Source of the DNA: Hyunsoonleella ulvae
Lineage (GTDB): Bacteria > Bacteroidota > Bacteroidia > Flavobacteriales > Flavobacteriaceae
Direction: 5' to 3'
NCBI RefSeq assembly: GCF_016827605.1
Contig: NZ_JAEPJQ010000005.1
Coordinates: 186,001-250,000, forward strand
DNA length: 64,000 nt
Shown here in pieces: positions 44,551 through 54,362 of this stretch. The first letter of the stretch is position 1. Every line of letters starts with the position of its first letter. The notes beneath the pieces were generated by a model, which worked only from the letters and a program-made list of their open reading frames with translations, did not search any database and was not told the DNA's origin. A program made the position numbers and the translations under genes.

Positions 44551-44552
44551 TA

Positions 44553-45635
44553 ATGAAAAATACTGCTTTAAACCATATACACGAAACCCTTGGTGCCAAA
44601 ATGGTGCCTTTTGCTGGATATAATATGCCTGTACAGTACGAAGGTGTAACTATAGAACACGAAACGGTTAGAAACGCTGTTGGTGTTTTCGATGTATCAC
44701 ACATGGGAGAGTTTTTGGTTGAAGGCCCACATGCTTTAAAGCTAATACAAAAAGTGTCTAGTAACGACGCTTCAAAATTAACCATTGGTAAAGCACAATA
44801 CAGCTGTTTGCCCAACGATGATGGTGGTATCGTTGACGATTTAATTATATATTACATTAAAGAAAACACGTATTTATTAGTAGTAAATGCCAGTAATATC
44901 GAAAAAGATTGGAATTGGATACAATCTAAAAACGATGTGGGCGCTACCATGCGAGATTTAAGTGAGGATTATTCCCTACTCGCTATTCAAGGTCCAAAAG
45001 CTGTAGAAGCCATGCAATCCTTGACTAGTCACGATTTATCGGCAATCAAATTCTACAATTTTGTTGTTGGCGATTTTGCAGGGATAGATCATGTAATTAT
45101 CTCCGCCACGGGATACACTGGTAGCGGTGGTTTTGAGATTTATTGTAAAAATAGCGAAGTAGAGCAAATTTGGAACAACGTGCTAGAAGCTGGGGCCGAT
45201 TATGGCATAAAACCTATAGGATTGGCGGCACGCGACACCCTACGTTTAGAAATGGGATATTGCCTGTACGGTAACGATATAGATGATACTACCTCTCCTA
45301 TTGAGGCCGGTTTGGGTTGGATTACCAAATTCACGAAGGATTTTACAAATTCCGAAGCTCTAAAAGCCGAAAAAGAACGTGGCCCCGAACGTAAACTCGT
45401 TGGTTTTGAATTAAACGATCGTGGTATTCCACGCCAAGGTTATGATATTGTAGATGGCAATGGGAATATCATTGGAAATGTAACTTCTGGGACCATGGCC
45501 CCATCTTTAGGTAAGGGTATTGGTATGGGCTACGTCACCCCTATTTTTGCAGCTCCTGGTAGTAACATCCATATTCAGATTAGAAAAAAAGCAATCCCTG
45601 CAACCGTCGTAAAACTGCCCTTTTATAAGAAATGA
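44553..45635 (+). CDS. gcvT: Glycine cleavage system T protein (aminomethyltransferase)
   Basis: The protein has 360 residues, the usual length. Motifs are [13 protein letters not shown] near the start, DVSHMGEF, the NASN segment after LLVV, and the C-terminal GCV_T domain with [19 protein letters not shown]. Reaction: transfers the methylene group from the aminomethyl-H protein to tetrahydrofolate, releasing ammonia. The ATG at 44553 is preferred over an upstream in-frame TTG at 44547 that overlaps the small gene's stop. No glycine riboswitch is visible upstream. The glsA start overlaps its stop by 4 nt. Confidence 0.97.
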   Translation: MKNTALNHIHETLGAKMVPFAGYNMPVQYEGVTIEHETVRNAVGVFDVSHMGEFLVEGPHALKLIQKVSSNDASKLTIGKAQYSCLPNDDGGIVDDLIIYYIKENTYLLVVNASNIEKDWNWIQSKNDVGATMRDLSEDYSLLAIQGPKAVEAMQSLTSHDLSAIKFYNFVVGDFAGIDHVIISATGYTGSGGFEIYCKNSEVEQIWNNVLEAGADYGIKPIGLAARDTLRLEMGYCLYGNDIDDTTSPIEAGLGWITKFTKDFTNSEALKAEKERGPERKLVGFELNDRGIPRQGYDIVDGNGNIIGNVTSGTMAPSLGKGIGMGYVTPIFAAPGSNIHIQIRKKAIPATVVKLPFYKK

Positions 45636-46546
45636 CAGATTATCAGGAGGTTTTAAACGGTATTTATCAGGATGTGATGTCTATAAAAGACAGAGGTGTT
45701 CCTGCTTCCTATATTCCAGAATTGGCAGATGTTGATATCCATAACTTTGCATTACACCTTAAAATGAATAGTGGGGACACTTATGGTGTTGGACAGTTTA
45801 AAACAGCATTTTCTGTACAAAGTATTACCAAAGTTTTAGCATTGGCACTTGCCGCTTCTGTTGATAATAATGATATATTAAAACGTTTAGATGTTGAGCC
45901 TTCTGGCCATCCATTTAATCAATTAGCGCTTTTAGAAGTTGAAAAAGGCATTCCCCGAAATCCTTTTATAAATTCCGGAGCCATAGTAATTTCTGATATT
46001 TTAGTTTCCCAACTTAAAAATCCAAAACAAGATTTTTTAAGCTATGTAAGGGATATTACAGGAGATAACTCTATTGATTACGATTTAAAGGTAGCTAAAT
46101 CTGAAAAAGAAACTGGGTACAGAAATTATGCTGCAGCACATTTATTAAAATCCTTTGGCAACTTAAAAAATGATGTTTACGAAGTGCTGGATTTTTACTT
46201 TGTACAATGTTCCTTGAGTATGACCTGCGAGCAGGTATCAAATGCATTCTACATGTTTGCCAATCGTGGTAAATGTATGTCTAATATCCCAAGACTTACA
46301 GAACAAAAAGTTAAGCGTATTAACGCCATTATGCTAACCTGTGGTTTTTACGATGAAGCTGGAGAATTTGCTTTTGAGGTTGGTTTACCCGGTAAAAGTG
46401 GTGTTGGTGGCGGTATTGTAGCCTTGTTGCCAGAACATTTTGTAATATCCGTTTGGTCCCCCGGATTAAATGCCAGAGGGAATTCTAAACTTGGTATGTA
46501 TGCTTTAGAACAATTTACTACAAAAACACGATTATCTATATTTTAA
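45632..46546 (+). CDS. glsA: Glutaminase
   Basis: The protein has 304 residues, typical for bacterial serine-dependent beta-lactamase-like glutaminases. The catalytic Ser-x-x-Lys is visible in FSVQSITKV, followed by [25 protein letters not shown] and the C-terminal [12 protein letters not shown] loop. Reaction: L-glutamine to L-glutamate plus ammonia in the cytoplasm. It overlaps gcvT by ATGA, so the two are translationally coupled. Confidence 0.96.
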   Translation: MTDYQEVLNGIYQDVMSIKDRGVPASYIPELADVDIHNFALHLKMNSGDTYGVGQFKTAFSVQSITKVLALALAASVDNNDILKRLDVEPSGHPFNQLALLEVEKGIPRNPFINSGAIVISDILVSQLKNPKQDFLSYVRDITGDNSIDYDLKVAKSEKETGYRNYAAAHLLKSFGNLKNDVYEVLDFYFVQCSLSMTCEQVSNAFYMFANRGKCMSNIPRLTEQKVKRINAIMLTCGFYDEAGEFAFEVGLPGKSGVGGGIVALLPEHFVISVWSPGLNARGNSKLGMYALEQFTTKTRLSIF

Positions 46547-46569
46547 GTTCTTTTTAGACGTTTGAGTTC

Positions 46570-47400
46570 ATGATGAAAGGTAAAGATAAACATAAAATTC
46601 TCATATTAGGTGGTAGTGGTTTTTTAGGTAATGCTATCTATGGGGAACTCTGCTCCTATTTTAGGACATTTGCGACCTATAATACATCTAACAAACAATT
46701 TGAAAAGAACCATCATTTTTTTCAGTATAATTTTGAGGAGGATGATATCTATGAGATTTTAGATATAGTGAAACCCACCTTAATAATTTCTGCACTTAGG
46801 GGCGATTTTTCAAAGCAAGTGTTGCTACACATGCACCTAGCAGAATATGTGTTTACCCAAAAGATAAAACTACTATTCCTGTCGTCTGCCAATGTATTTG
46901 ATGCCTATAGTAAATATCCAAGTTACGAGGAAGACAAAACACTAAGCAATAGTGTGTATGGGCATTTTAAGATAAAAATTGAAAATATGCTTTTACGTCT
47001 GCCCAAAAAGCAAGTGGCCATATTACGTTTACCTATGGTTTTTGGCAGTACATCCCCAAGATTACAAGAAATCTTGCAAAACATCAAGGAAAAAGCACCA
47101 GTAGAAATATTTCCTAATCTTATCATGAACGTTACTACAGAGTCTAAAGTAACGCAACAAGTGCATTACATTATTAACAGAAATAAATATGGTGTTTTTC
47201 ATTTAGGAAGCACAGACTTAGTACATCATGATGAGTTTATAAAAGAAATGGTATCCTCCTTAGAGCTAAGCGAAACCCCACATTATAAAAGGGTATATAC
47301 CACTAATGATGATAGGTATCTTGCAGTATTGCCAAAATTTAACAAGCTCCCAAAACACCTCCAAATTCAGAGTCAGGACTTATTAAAAGAATTAAAATGA
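46570..47400 (+). CDS. RmlD-like NAD(P)-dependent sugar-nucleotide reductase/epimerase
   Basis: The protein has 276 residues. The Rossmann dinucleotide site is KILILGGSGFLGNAIYGELC at the N-terminus. The extended SDR features are FLSSANVFDAY, the active-site YGHFK (Tyr-x-x-x-Lys) and RLPMVFGS. Family: dTDP-4-dehydrorhamnose reductase-like, but the substrate here is not known and no rml genes are near. It follows glsA by 23 nt and probably belongs to the same unit. Confidence 0.85.
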   Translation: MMKGKDKHKILILGGSGFLGNAIYGELCSYFRTFATYNTSNKQFEKNHHFFQYNFEEDDIYEILDIVKPTLIISALRGDFSKQVLLHMHLAEYVFTQKIKLLFLSSANVFDAYSKYPSYEEDKTLSNSVYGHFKIKIENMLLRLPKKQVAILRLPMVFGSTSPRLQEILQNIKEKAPVEIFPNLIMNVTTESKVTQQVHYIINRNKYGVFHLGSTDLVHHDEFIKEMVSSLELSETPHYKRVYTTNDDRYLAVLPKFNKLPKHLQIQSQDLLKELK

Positions 47401-47512
47401 TATTCGTTTAAAGACCTGAAAACTTGTTAAAATACCCGCTTTTACTTAATGAAATTCTTTACATTAGTATCAGTCAAACAATTATAGTTTAAAGATGATA
47501 AACTAATGTAAC

Positions 47513-47806
47513 ATGAATACACTTTCAGAAGAAGAAATAGAAGCAAAATTATTGCGTTTTCCAGATTGGGAATACTATGACAATGCTATACATGCCGAAT
47601 TTGAATTTGAAAATTTCAAGGACTGTTTTAGTGCCATGAGCCGTATTGCCTTTGAGTGTGAAGCGCTAAACCATCATCCCAATTGGTCTAATGTATACAA
47701 CGTATTAACCATTTCGTTATCTACTCATGATGCTGGTGGAGTTACGCATAAAGATTTTAAGTTAGCAGAAGCTATTGAAACTATTGTAGAGCCTATTGAC
47801 GATTAG
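47513..47806 (+). CDS. phhB: 4a-hydroxytetrahydrobiopterin (pterin-4a-carbinolamine) dehydratase
   Basis: The protein has 97 residues, the usual length. The active-site motif EALNHHPNWSNVYNVL with the His-His pair and the late VTHKDFKLAEAIE are diagnostic. Role: recycles the pterin cofactor of aromatic amino-acid hydroxylases by dehydrating the 4a-carbinolamine. No hydroxylase gene is adjacent in this window. Confidence 0.93.
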   Translation: MNTLSEEEIEAKLLRFPDWEYYDNAIHAEFEFENFKDCFSAMSRIAFECEALNHHPNWSNVYNVLTISLSTHDAGGVTHKDFKLAEAIETIVEPIDD

Positions 47807-47849
47807 TTTTTAAAGCTGTAATTTTAACAACACAAAAACAATATTTTTA

Positions 47850-47857
47850 TAAATTTG
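47850..47857 (+). promoter_or_regulatory. -7 promoter box of yebC
   Basis: TAAATTTG fits TAnnTTTG. A transcript from here would carry a leader of about 45 nt to the ATG at 47909. Confidence 0.5.
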
Positions 47858-47908
47858 CGTGCCTTTACTTTAGGTACTTTAAATACTAGTAACTTTTAAC
47901 TAAAAATT

Positions 47909-48655
47909 ATGGGAAGAGCTTTTGAATTTAGGAAAGCAAGAAAAATGAAACGTTGGTCTGCCATGAGTAAAGCCTTTACTCGTATAGGTAAAGACATTGT
48001 AATGGCCGTAAAAGAAGGCGGTCCAGATCCTGATAGCAACTCCCGTTTACGTGCTGTGATACAGAATGCCAAGTCTGTAAACATGCCTAAAGATAATATA
48101 GAACGTGCTATAAAACGTGCGTCAGATAAAAGTCAAGGCGATTATAAAGAGGTGGTTTTTGAAGGTTATGCACCTCATGGCATTGCAGTTTTAGTAGAAA
48201 CCGCAACTGATAATAACACGAGAACCGTGGCCAATGTAAGAAGCTATTTTAATAAATGTGATGGAAGTTTAGGCACCTCTGGCTCTGTGGTTTTTATGTT
48301 TGACCATACGTGTAATTTTAAAATAAAAGGCGAAGACCTTGATTTGGAAGAGCTAGAACTAGAACTGATAGATTTTGGTGTTGAAGAAATTTTTGAAGAT
48401 ACCGATGAAGATGCAGACGGCAACGAAATTAACAGTGTTATGGTTTACGCCCCTTTTGAAAGTTTCGGAAAAATTCAATCGTATTTAGAAGAAAATAGTA
48501 TTGAAATTTTATCATCAGGTTTTGAACGTATCCCACAAGTTACAAAGCTCCTGTCAGAAGAGCAAGCGGCTGATGTTGAAAAACTCCTTGAAAAACTTGA
48601 AGAGGATGATGATGTACAAAATGTGTATCACACGATGCAAGAAACAGCAGATTAG
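47909..48655 (+). CDS. yebC: YebC/PmpR-family (TACO1-like) protein
   Basis: The protein has 248 residues, full length. The N-terminal region MGRAFEFRKARKMKRWSAMSKAFTRIGKDI and the NMPKDNIERAI motif are diagnostic in pattern, with an acidic C-terminus. Family knowledge: long described as a transcription regulator, and related to TACO1, which aids translation of proline-rich stretches. It is monocistronic with its own promoter, and a dispersed repeat lies downstream. Confidence 0.95.
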   Translation: MGRAFEFRKARKMKRWSAMSKAFTRIGKDIVMAVKEGGPDPDSNSRLRAVIQNAKSVNMPKDNIERAIKRASDKSQGDYKEVVFEGYAPHGIAVLVETATDNNTRTVANVRSYFNKCDGSLGTSGSVVFMFDHTCNFKIKGEDLDLEELELELIDFGVEEIFEDTDEDADGNEINSVMVYAPFESFGKIQSYLEENSIEILSSGFERIPQVTKLLSEEQAADVEKLLEKLEEDDDVQNVYHTMQETAD

Positions 48656-48782
48656 TTATTCAGTAGCACACTCGTAAAATAATTCTCTTTTTAAGAAAGG
48701 CTTTGTCTATATAGATTATCCCCTGTAATTTCATGGTTGATACTCCAGTTTATAAAAAGTAATGTATTAATGTAATGTGTTT

Positions 48783-48821
48783 GTCATTTCGACGGAGCGA
48801 GGAACGAGCGACGAGAAATCA
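48783..48821. repeat. Dispersed-type palindromic repeat
   Basis: GTCATTTCGACGGAGCGAGG is followed by AACGAGCGACGAGAAATC. The ends ATTTC/GAAAT and the internal GCGAG/CGAGC can pair. This 'TCATTTCGACxGAGCGxxGCGAGAAATC' unit is a widespread multicopy repeat in Flavobacteriaceae genomes by recall. Only one copy is in this window. Confidence 0.55.
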
Positions 48822-48916
48822 CATAAAGATGCTATTCCTCCTTAGTTACTACAACCGAAGTATGTATGATACCAAATCCATCTTTACTATTATTAAGACC
48901 ATGGATAGGAAACTTT

Positions 48917-49993
48917 TTATGATGTTATAACGGATTCAATCGTCTTAGCCCTGTGAATTTTACCAGATGCTGTTTCTTTAAACTTTCTTGTGAAAAACAC
49001 TTCTTTTGGCTTTTCATATTTATCTAAAACATCAAATAGATTACTGTCTAGATCGTTTTTAGAGCCCTCTACAACCATCACTATTTTTTCTCCAAGAGTA
49101 TCGTCTTCAATACCGTGAACAAAAAATTGTCGTCCATTCATTTTATCTTGTAGCTTCTCTTCTATTTTTTCTGGGAATACTTTAATACCTCCAGTATTAA
49201 TCATATTATCAAAACGCCCAATCCACTCAAATTGGTTTTCTGAATAAATCTTAACCAAATCGTTAGTCACAATAGTTTCGTCAGAAAGTTTAGGTGCTTC
49301 AATCACTAAACAACCTCTATCATCTGTTGAAATTTGTACTCCTGGTAAGGTCATGAAATGGTTCCCATTATCAGTATCAGTAAAATTATTTAGTTTTTTT
49401 ACGGCGATATGCGACACTGTTTCTGTCATACCATAAGTTTCGTATACCTGTGGTTTCTTGTTTTTAATTAAATCTTTAATGTGATTAGAAACACGCCCCC
49501 CTCCTACAATAACGGTTTTTATGGATTTTAAATATTTTGCGAAGTTTTTTAATTGCATGGGCGTAAAAGCGCAAAAGTCGTAATCTTTCTCGTAATCTAT
49601 TCTGGGTAAAGCAGAAGGTACTACCATATCTACTTCTAACCCTAGGATTATAGCCCTTACCATCATCATTTTTCCTGCAATAAAATTAGATGGCAGGCAG
49701 TTTAGCACTTTTTTTCCAGGAGTTAAATTAAAAAAGTCCCCAGTGGTAATAGCAGAGTTTACCATAGCCTGCTTTTTAATTTTGAGTGTTTTGGGTTTTC
49801 CTGTAGAACCTGAGGTTTTAACTTTTATATAATCCTTGTTGTCTAACCAATCTAACAAAAAAAGCCCTAATTCTTGTTGGAAGGGCTGTCCTTCTTTTAC
49901 AAAACTGTAAGCTACGTCCATTAAATCTTCACGATTATAATGGTATCCTTCTAACATAAATCTGTTGTGTACTTTGGTGTAATCTGGAATCAT
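48917..49993 (-). CDS. menE: o-Succinylbenzoate-CoA ligase
   Basis: The protein has 358 residues, the short form common in Bacteroidota. The AMP-binding P-loop is VKTSGSTGKPKTLKIKK, the A5 motif is YETYGMTETVSHIA, the A8 region is WIGRFDNMINTGGIKV and the catalytic-Lys end is ETASGKIHR. Reaction: activates o-succinylbenzoate with ATP and CoA for menaquinone synthesis. It lies 9 nt after the CPBP gene in a minus-strand run with menC, menA and menB, although the genes between are not all of the pathway. Confidence 0.92.
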   Translation of the reverse strand: MIPDYTKVHNRFMLEGYHYNREDLMDVAYSFVKEGQPFQQELGLFLLDWLDNKDYIKVKTSGSTGKPKTLKIKKQAMVNSAITTGDFFNLTPGKKVLNCLPSNFIAGKMMMVRAIILGLEVDMVVPSALPRIDYEKDYDFCAFTPMQLKNFAKYLKSIKTVIVGGGRVSNHIKDLIKNKKPQVYETYGMTETVSHIAVKKLNNFTDTDNGNHFMTLPGVQISTDDRGCLVIEAPKLSDETIVTNDLVKIYSENQFEWIGRFDNMINTGGIKVFPEKIEEKLQDKMNGRQFFVHGIEDDTLGEKIVMVVEGSKNDLDSNLFDVLDKYEKPKEVFFTRKFKETASGKIHRAKTIESVITS

Positions 49994-50002
49994 ATCCTAG
50001 TT

Positions 50003-50962
50003 TTAGTCTTCTAAAATCTTATAATCGTCTTTAGTTGGCTCTACAACGGGACCAAATAATTTATCCTTCCAATTGGTCCATTTGTATTTCTTAGACAAAA
50101 TAAATAAAAGTATTGGAAAGATTACTAGTACAGGGATAATTATTTCTGAAATCCCCATTTCTGAAGGATCACTTATATCTTTAAGTATACTGTCAGTTTG
50201 TAATACTGTCCAATCTGTGGTAACCAGAAGTGCCGTAAATAAATTATTTGCAAAATGAAAACCTAATGCTAATTCTAAACCATCATCCATTAGTGTTATA
50301 ATACCTAGGAAAAATCCTGTACCTATATAATATACCATGATTATATAGCCTAACTTTTCTACTTCAGGATTTAAAATATGCATTAAACCAAAAGCAACAG
50401 AGGTCACAATTAAAGGTAACCACCTATTTTTAAATAAAGTACCCAAAAAATGCATCCCATACCCCCTAAATGCATACTCCTCAAAACTGGTTTGTAATGG
50501 TAAAAGGAATAGACCTAAAACTAAAAGAATTAAAAAAGGCTCTAGTTTAAAATTCCAAACATAACTTTCAGGACTAATATAAAAATAGTCGATTAACATC
50601 ATTACACTTGTAATGCCTCCCCACAACAAAAAGATAAACCAAAATCGTTTCCAATCAATTTTAGTTCTAGTCGTTGTTAATTTTTTTATGGATAAATTAT
50701 GAAGATATTTTGATGAAACAAAAACTCCAACAAGTCCAATTGCGAAAGAAATAAGCATCAAAAACAGAAAAAGATTACTACCTAAGAGCTCTATCATACC
50801 AGAAATATTAGATGGGAAATTAGCAAATCCATCCATTTTCAAAAATAATCCGGCTATTAGGGGAATAGACCCTATAATTTGCCATGCAAAAAAAATGATA
50901 GCACCCCCAACAATATATCTCCATACATCTGTTAACCCTTTGTAAGCTTGCTCTATATACAT
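50003..50962 (-). CDS. CPBP intramembrane glutamic endopeptidase
   Basis: The protein has 319 residues with about eight membrane segments. The Abi/CPBP motifs are FEEYAFRGYG (Glu-Glu-x3-Arg), FGLMHILNPE (His) and GFHFANNLF (His-x3-Asn). Family knowledge: membrane protease of the CaaX/bacteriocin-processing superfamily; the substrate is unknown. It sits inside the men cluster, 3 nt after menC and 9 nt before menE. Confidence 0.9.
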   Translation of the reverse strand: MYIEQAYKGLTDVWRYIVGGAIIFFAWQIIGSIPLIAGLFLKMDGFANFPSNISGMIELLGSNLFLFLMLISFAIGLVGVFVSSKYLHNLSIKKLTTTRTKIDWKRFWFIFLLWGGITSVMMLIDYFYISPESYVWNFKLEPFLILLVLGLFLLPLQTSFEEYAFRGYGMHFLGTLFKNRWLPLIVTSVAFGLMHILNPEVEKLGYIIMVYYIGTGFFLGIITLMDDGLELALGFHFANNLFTALLVTTDWTVLQTDSILKDISDPSEMGISEIIIPVLVIFPILLFILSKKYKWTNWKDKLFGPVVEPTKDDYKILED

Positions 50963-50965
50963 AAT

Positions 50966-52000
50966 CTATAATTTAATGTTCCAATTTTTATCTTTATCAT
51001 AGTGTAAACCTCCTTGGTTTACATACAGTGGTGAATCAAAATTATTGGTAAATAAACCTCCTGTACCTAAACCTTGTGGAAGCGGATTTTGCTTTTTAAA
51101 GGTATATTGGGCGATTGCATTAAGGCCAATATTACTTTCTAAAGCACTAGTTATCCACCATCCTATACTATTTTTTTCTGCGATGCCAATCCACGTATCA
51201 CTTCCTTGATAGCCGCCTACTAAAGTAGGTTTTAATATAATATATTGTGGACGAATAGTTTGTAGTAATTCCTCCTTTTTTGTTACATCAAAAACACCTA
51301 TAAGTTCTTCATCTAAGGCAATGGGCAAAGGTGTAATTTCACAAAGACGAGCCATGTCTTCAATTTGACCTTGTTTTATAGGTTGCTCTATAGAGTGTAA
51401 ATCAAAGTCGGAGAGTATTTTTAGTTTTTCTAATGCTTCATTTGGATGAAAGGCACCATTGGCATCTACTCGCAATTCAATATCTTTGGATGTAAACTGT
51501 TGCCTAACACCCTTTAGAAGTTCTACTTCGGTTTGAAAATCAATAGCTCCAATCTTCATTTTTATACAATTAAAGCCAGCATCAATTTTTTCTGCAATTT
51601 GTTGTTGCATAAAGGCTTTGTTTCCCATCCAAATCAAACCGTTGATAGGTATTGGAGTGTTACCTTTTGTAAAATCAGATGGGAATAACTCAAAAGGATA
51701 TTGTGCTTCTAGAGATGTAAAGGCCATTTCTAATCCAAACTGGATGCTTGGAAAGGCTTTTAATTTTGAAATTAAATACGCCTGTCCTTTATTAACATTT
51801 GCGCAAGCCCATGCTAATGTCTCAAGAAAATCTGGTCTGTCATCTGCTGATAATCCTTTAAACATACCACACTCCCCTATTCCTGTTTTTCCTTGTGAAT
51901 CTATCTTAATTATCCAAGTATCTTTAGTTTTTAGGACACCTCGTGATGTACCACTTGGGGTTTTAAAATTTAAAATGTAGTGCTGAAATGATGCTTTCAT
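50966..52000 (-). CDS. menC: o-Succinylbenzoate synthase
   Basis: The protein has 344 residues of the enolase superfamily. The catalytic lysine region is CIKMKIGAIDF, the metal ligands are in ELRVDANGAF (Asp), HSIEQPIKQG (Glu) and LDEELIG (Asp/Glu), and the second Lys is in YIILKPTLVGG. Reaction: dehydrates SHCHC to o-succinylbenzoate in menaquinone synthesis. It lies 6 nt downstream of the DUF2490 gene and 3 nt before the CPBP gene. Confidence 0.93.
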   Translation of the reverse strand: MKASFQHYILNFKTPSGTSRGVLKTKDTWIIKIDSQGKTGIGECGMFKGLSADDRPDFLETLAWACANVNKGQAYLISKLKAFPSIQFGLEMAFTSLEAQYPFELFPSDFTKGNTPIPINGLIWMGNKAFMQQQIAEKIDAGFNCIKMKIGAIDFQTEVELLKGVRQQFTSKDIELRVDANGAFHPNEALEKLKILSDFDLHSIEQPIKQGQIEDMARLCEITPLPIALDEELIGVFDVTKKEELLQTIRPQYIILKPTLVGGYQGSDTWIGIAEKNSIGWWITSALESNIGLNAIAQYTFKKQNPLPQGLGTGGLFTNNFDSPLYVNQGGLHYDKDKNWNIKL

Positions 52001-52006
52001 ATTTGC

Positions 52007-52699
52007 CTAGAAGCTATGATGAAAACTAAATTGCAACTGACCTTTTCCCCAAGTAACGGTTTTTTGATTCATCCAACCAAATTGAAATTTCATACTAGGT
52101 TTTAAAACATAGCCTAAACCTAAATAGGTTCTATTTCTATCGAATAATTGTACGCTATTGCTATTTCCTATATTGGTCTCACCATTTATAAACAATTCAT
52201 TGTACAGAGCTACATAGAAGGTTTTATCGGTTAATGTTTTTTGATTGATGGGAATATTTAAGAACAGATTATACCGATACCTAGTTCTAAAGTCCTGATT
52301 TTCAACAAAACGTTGCTCATATCTAAATCGATGTGCTAGATGCAATCTGTTACCTAGTTTTTGAGGTATAAAGGCTTCTTGGTATATTCGGTTTTCTGAA
52401 ACAGTAGCGTTACTGTCCCCAAATTGTCCAGTGGTTATATTGGCATAGCCTAAAGTAAGTAAAATGGTTGCCTGTTTTGGTGAGAAAGTAATCCCTGAAC
52501 GTATTAATAGTTGCTCTAAATCGCCTATGGTATTCCAGTTTCTGTATTGTAGATCTCCCTGAATTCCGAATTGGCTATTTTTAAACTGATGCTTATAAAA
52601 GTACATATACCAAGCCCCTGTTTTAGATTGATCTATTTGGGCAGATACGTTAATGGAACAATAAATAGTGATAGAGAGTAGAAAAAAGTATTTCTTCAT
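52007..52699 (-). CDS. DUF2490 outer-membrane-type protein
   Basis: The protein has 230 residues with a signal peptide (1-20, ending INVSAQ). The mature part shows the DUF2490 pattern (GAWYMYFYKHQF, GDLQYRNW, HRFRYEQRF, RYRYNLFLNIPIN), made of alternating amphipathic strands as in a small beta-barrel, and ends in F. It starts 5 nt after the UPF0173 gene. The role is unknown; an outer-membrane location is inferred. Confidence 0.85.
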   Translation of the reverse strand: MKKYFFLLSITIYCSINVSAQIDQSKTGAWYMYFYKHQFKNSQFGIQGDLQYRNWNTIGDLEQLLIRSGITFSPKQATILLTLGYANITTGQFGDSNATVSENRIYQEAFIPQKLGNRLHLAHRFRYEQRFVENQDFRTRYRYNLFLNIPINQKTLTDKTFYVALYNELFINGETNIGNSNSVQLFDRNRTYLGLGYVLKPSMKFQFGWMNQKTVTWGKGQLQFSFHHSF

Positions 52700-52704
52700 T
52701 TACA

Positions 52705-53382
52705 TTATATTTCAATGGAAGCTCCAATATCCAATAAAGTTAGGGATTTAAGCTCTGTATCAAACTTCGCTTTTGCTTTTACTTTGTCAATCTCAATATA
52801 TCCAAATGTGTCATAATGGTATCCCAATATGTTATCACACTTTATAAAATCAGATGCAATAATGGCATCATCTACTCCCATCGTAAAATTATCCCCAATT
52901 GGCAATACTGCTAAATCTAAATCATGCGATTTACCAATAAGTTTCATATCGTAAGTTAGGGCTGTATCTCCTGCAATATAAATGCACTTGTTTTCTGTTT
53001 CTATAATAAACCCTCCTGGTTGTCCTCCGTAACTCCCGTCAGGAAATGAGGAAGTGTGTATCGCATTTACATATTTTACTTTTCCAAAGTCAAATTGCCA
53101 TGAGCCACCGTGGTTCATGGGGTGTCCACTAAGCCCCTTTTGTTCGTAATATGTAACAATTTCGTAATTTGATACTATTGTGGCTCCTGTTCGTTTTGCT
53201 ATAGCCTCAACATCCAGTACGTGATCTTGATGCGCATGTGTTACCAGTATATAATCTGCTTTTAAAGCATCGGTGTCTATGGTATTTGCTTTAGGATTTC
53301 CTGTGATAAAAGGGTCTATCAGAATATTAAACTCCCCAATTTCTATTCCTAGACTTGCATGTCCAAAAAATGTTATTTTCAT
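52705..53382 (-). CDS. UPF0173 metal-dependent hydrolase (metallo-beta-lactamase fold)
   Basis: The protein has 225 residues. The metal-binding signature HAHQDHVLD follows ILVTH near residue 50. Later ligands are NHGGSW/AIHTSSF, IYIAGDTALT (Asp) and GYHYDTFG (His). Family knowledge: the UPF0173 group of hydrolases with no settled substrate. It is co-directional and closely spaced with DUF2490 and menC. Confidence 0.92.
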   Translation of the reverse strand: MKITFFGHASLGIEIGEFNILIDPFITGNPKANTIDTDALKADYILVTHAHQDHVLDVEAIAKRTGATIVSNYEIVTYYEQKGLSGHPMNHGGSWQFDFGKVKYVNAIHTSSFPDGSYGGQPGGFIIETENKCIYIAGDTALTYDMKLIGKSHDLDLAVLPIGDNFTMGVDDAIIASDFIKCDNILGYHYDTFGYIEIDKVKAKAKFDTELKSLTLLDIGASIEI

Positions 53383-53447
53383 CTTTAAATCTTTATGATA
53401 CTAAATTAATGATTTTAGGAATACCACTAAAACTATTAAACATGTAC

Positions 53448-54362
53448 TTATAACAAATGCCCCACAGCTAAAAGCACTGAAAGGAAAAATGTAGACAGTG
53501 CTACTTTTTTTAATTCTGCATCTAAATCTTTGGGATCTGTATTATTTTTAACTGTTTTAAGATGTTTTAGAAGCGGAATATAAGCGAAAACGTAAATTAA
53601 ATTATATATAGAAGTATAGTATAATATACCAAATATGGCCGAAATAATTATGGCTGAAACAATTAAGGCGTAGTGGTATTTTTTAGCTTTATCAATACCT
53701 AGTTTTACTGCCAAAGTTAATTTGCCAGATGCAGCGTCAGACTTTATATCCCTCATATTGTTGAGGTTAAGTACGGCCACGGATAATAAACCTATTGTTA
53801 TCGCCGGTAAAAACACAACATGATCTACTGTTTTCGCATAAAGCACATAACACCCTATAACACTAACAAGTCCAAAAAATATAAATACAAAAACATCTCC
53901 CAAGCCGCGATAACCATAAGCTTTATGTCCTACTGTATATCGCATTGCAGCTATAACAGAGCTTATGCCCAAAATGAAGAATAAAAGCGTTAATAAAAAA
54001 TGCTGGGAACCAAAGGCTCTAAATATTAGTAGAAAAGCAAAAACAATACAGATTAGGATATTTAATTTAATTACCTCGAGCATCGCATCTGGTGTAATTT
54101 TTCCACTTTGTATGGCGCGTTCAGGACCTATCCTATCATTGTTGTCAGTACCTTTTACACCGTCTCCGTAGTCGTTAGCTAAGTTTGAAAGTATTTGTAA
54201 GCTAATAGTTGTTAAAATAGCCAGAATAAACACAGTCCATTCAAAACAACCATTGTAAGCTGCAAAACTTGATGCTATTATGATACCAGAAATAGATAAA
54301 GGCAATGTTCGCAAACGCATTGCTGAAATCCAAATAGAAAGATTTTGCATTATGGTATCCAT
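53448..54362 (-). CDS. menA: 1,4-Dihydroxy-2-naphthoate polyprenyltransferase
   Basis: The protein has 304 residues with about eight membrane helices. The two Asp-rich motifs of UbiA/MenA enzymes are present: NLANDYGDGVKGTD and LNNMRDIKSD. Reaction: joins the prenyl chain to 1,4-dihydroxy-2-naphthoate to give demethylmenaquinone in the inner membrane. The start at 54362 overlaps the menB stop by 13 nt; a second Met four codons on (54350) would nearly abut it. Confidence 0.93.
   Translation of the reverse strand: MDTIMQNLSIWISAMRLRTLPLSISGIIIASSFAAYNGCFEWTVFILAILTTISLQILSNLANDYGDGVKGTDNNDRIGPERAIQSGKITPDAMLEVIKLNILICIVFAFLLIFRAFGSQHFLLTLLFFILGISSVIAAMRYTVGHKAYGYRGLGDVFVFIFFGLVSVIGCYVLYAKTVDHVVFLPAITIGLLSVAVLNLNNMRDIKSDAASGKLTLAVKLGIDKAKKYHYALIVSAIIISAIFGILYYTSIYNLIYVFAYIPLLKHLKTVKNNTDPKDLDAELKKVALSTFFLSVLLAVGHLL

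Noticed and set aside
44330-44552. Glycine riboswitch upstream of gcvT
   Set aside because: The region holds a promoter and a 50-codon gene; no tandem aptamer pattern is visible.
51618-51980. 120-codon antisense frame opposite menC
   Set aside because: It is a shadow of the menC codons; menC motifs are complete on the other strand.
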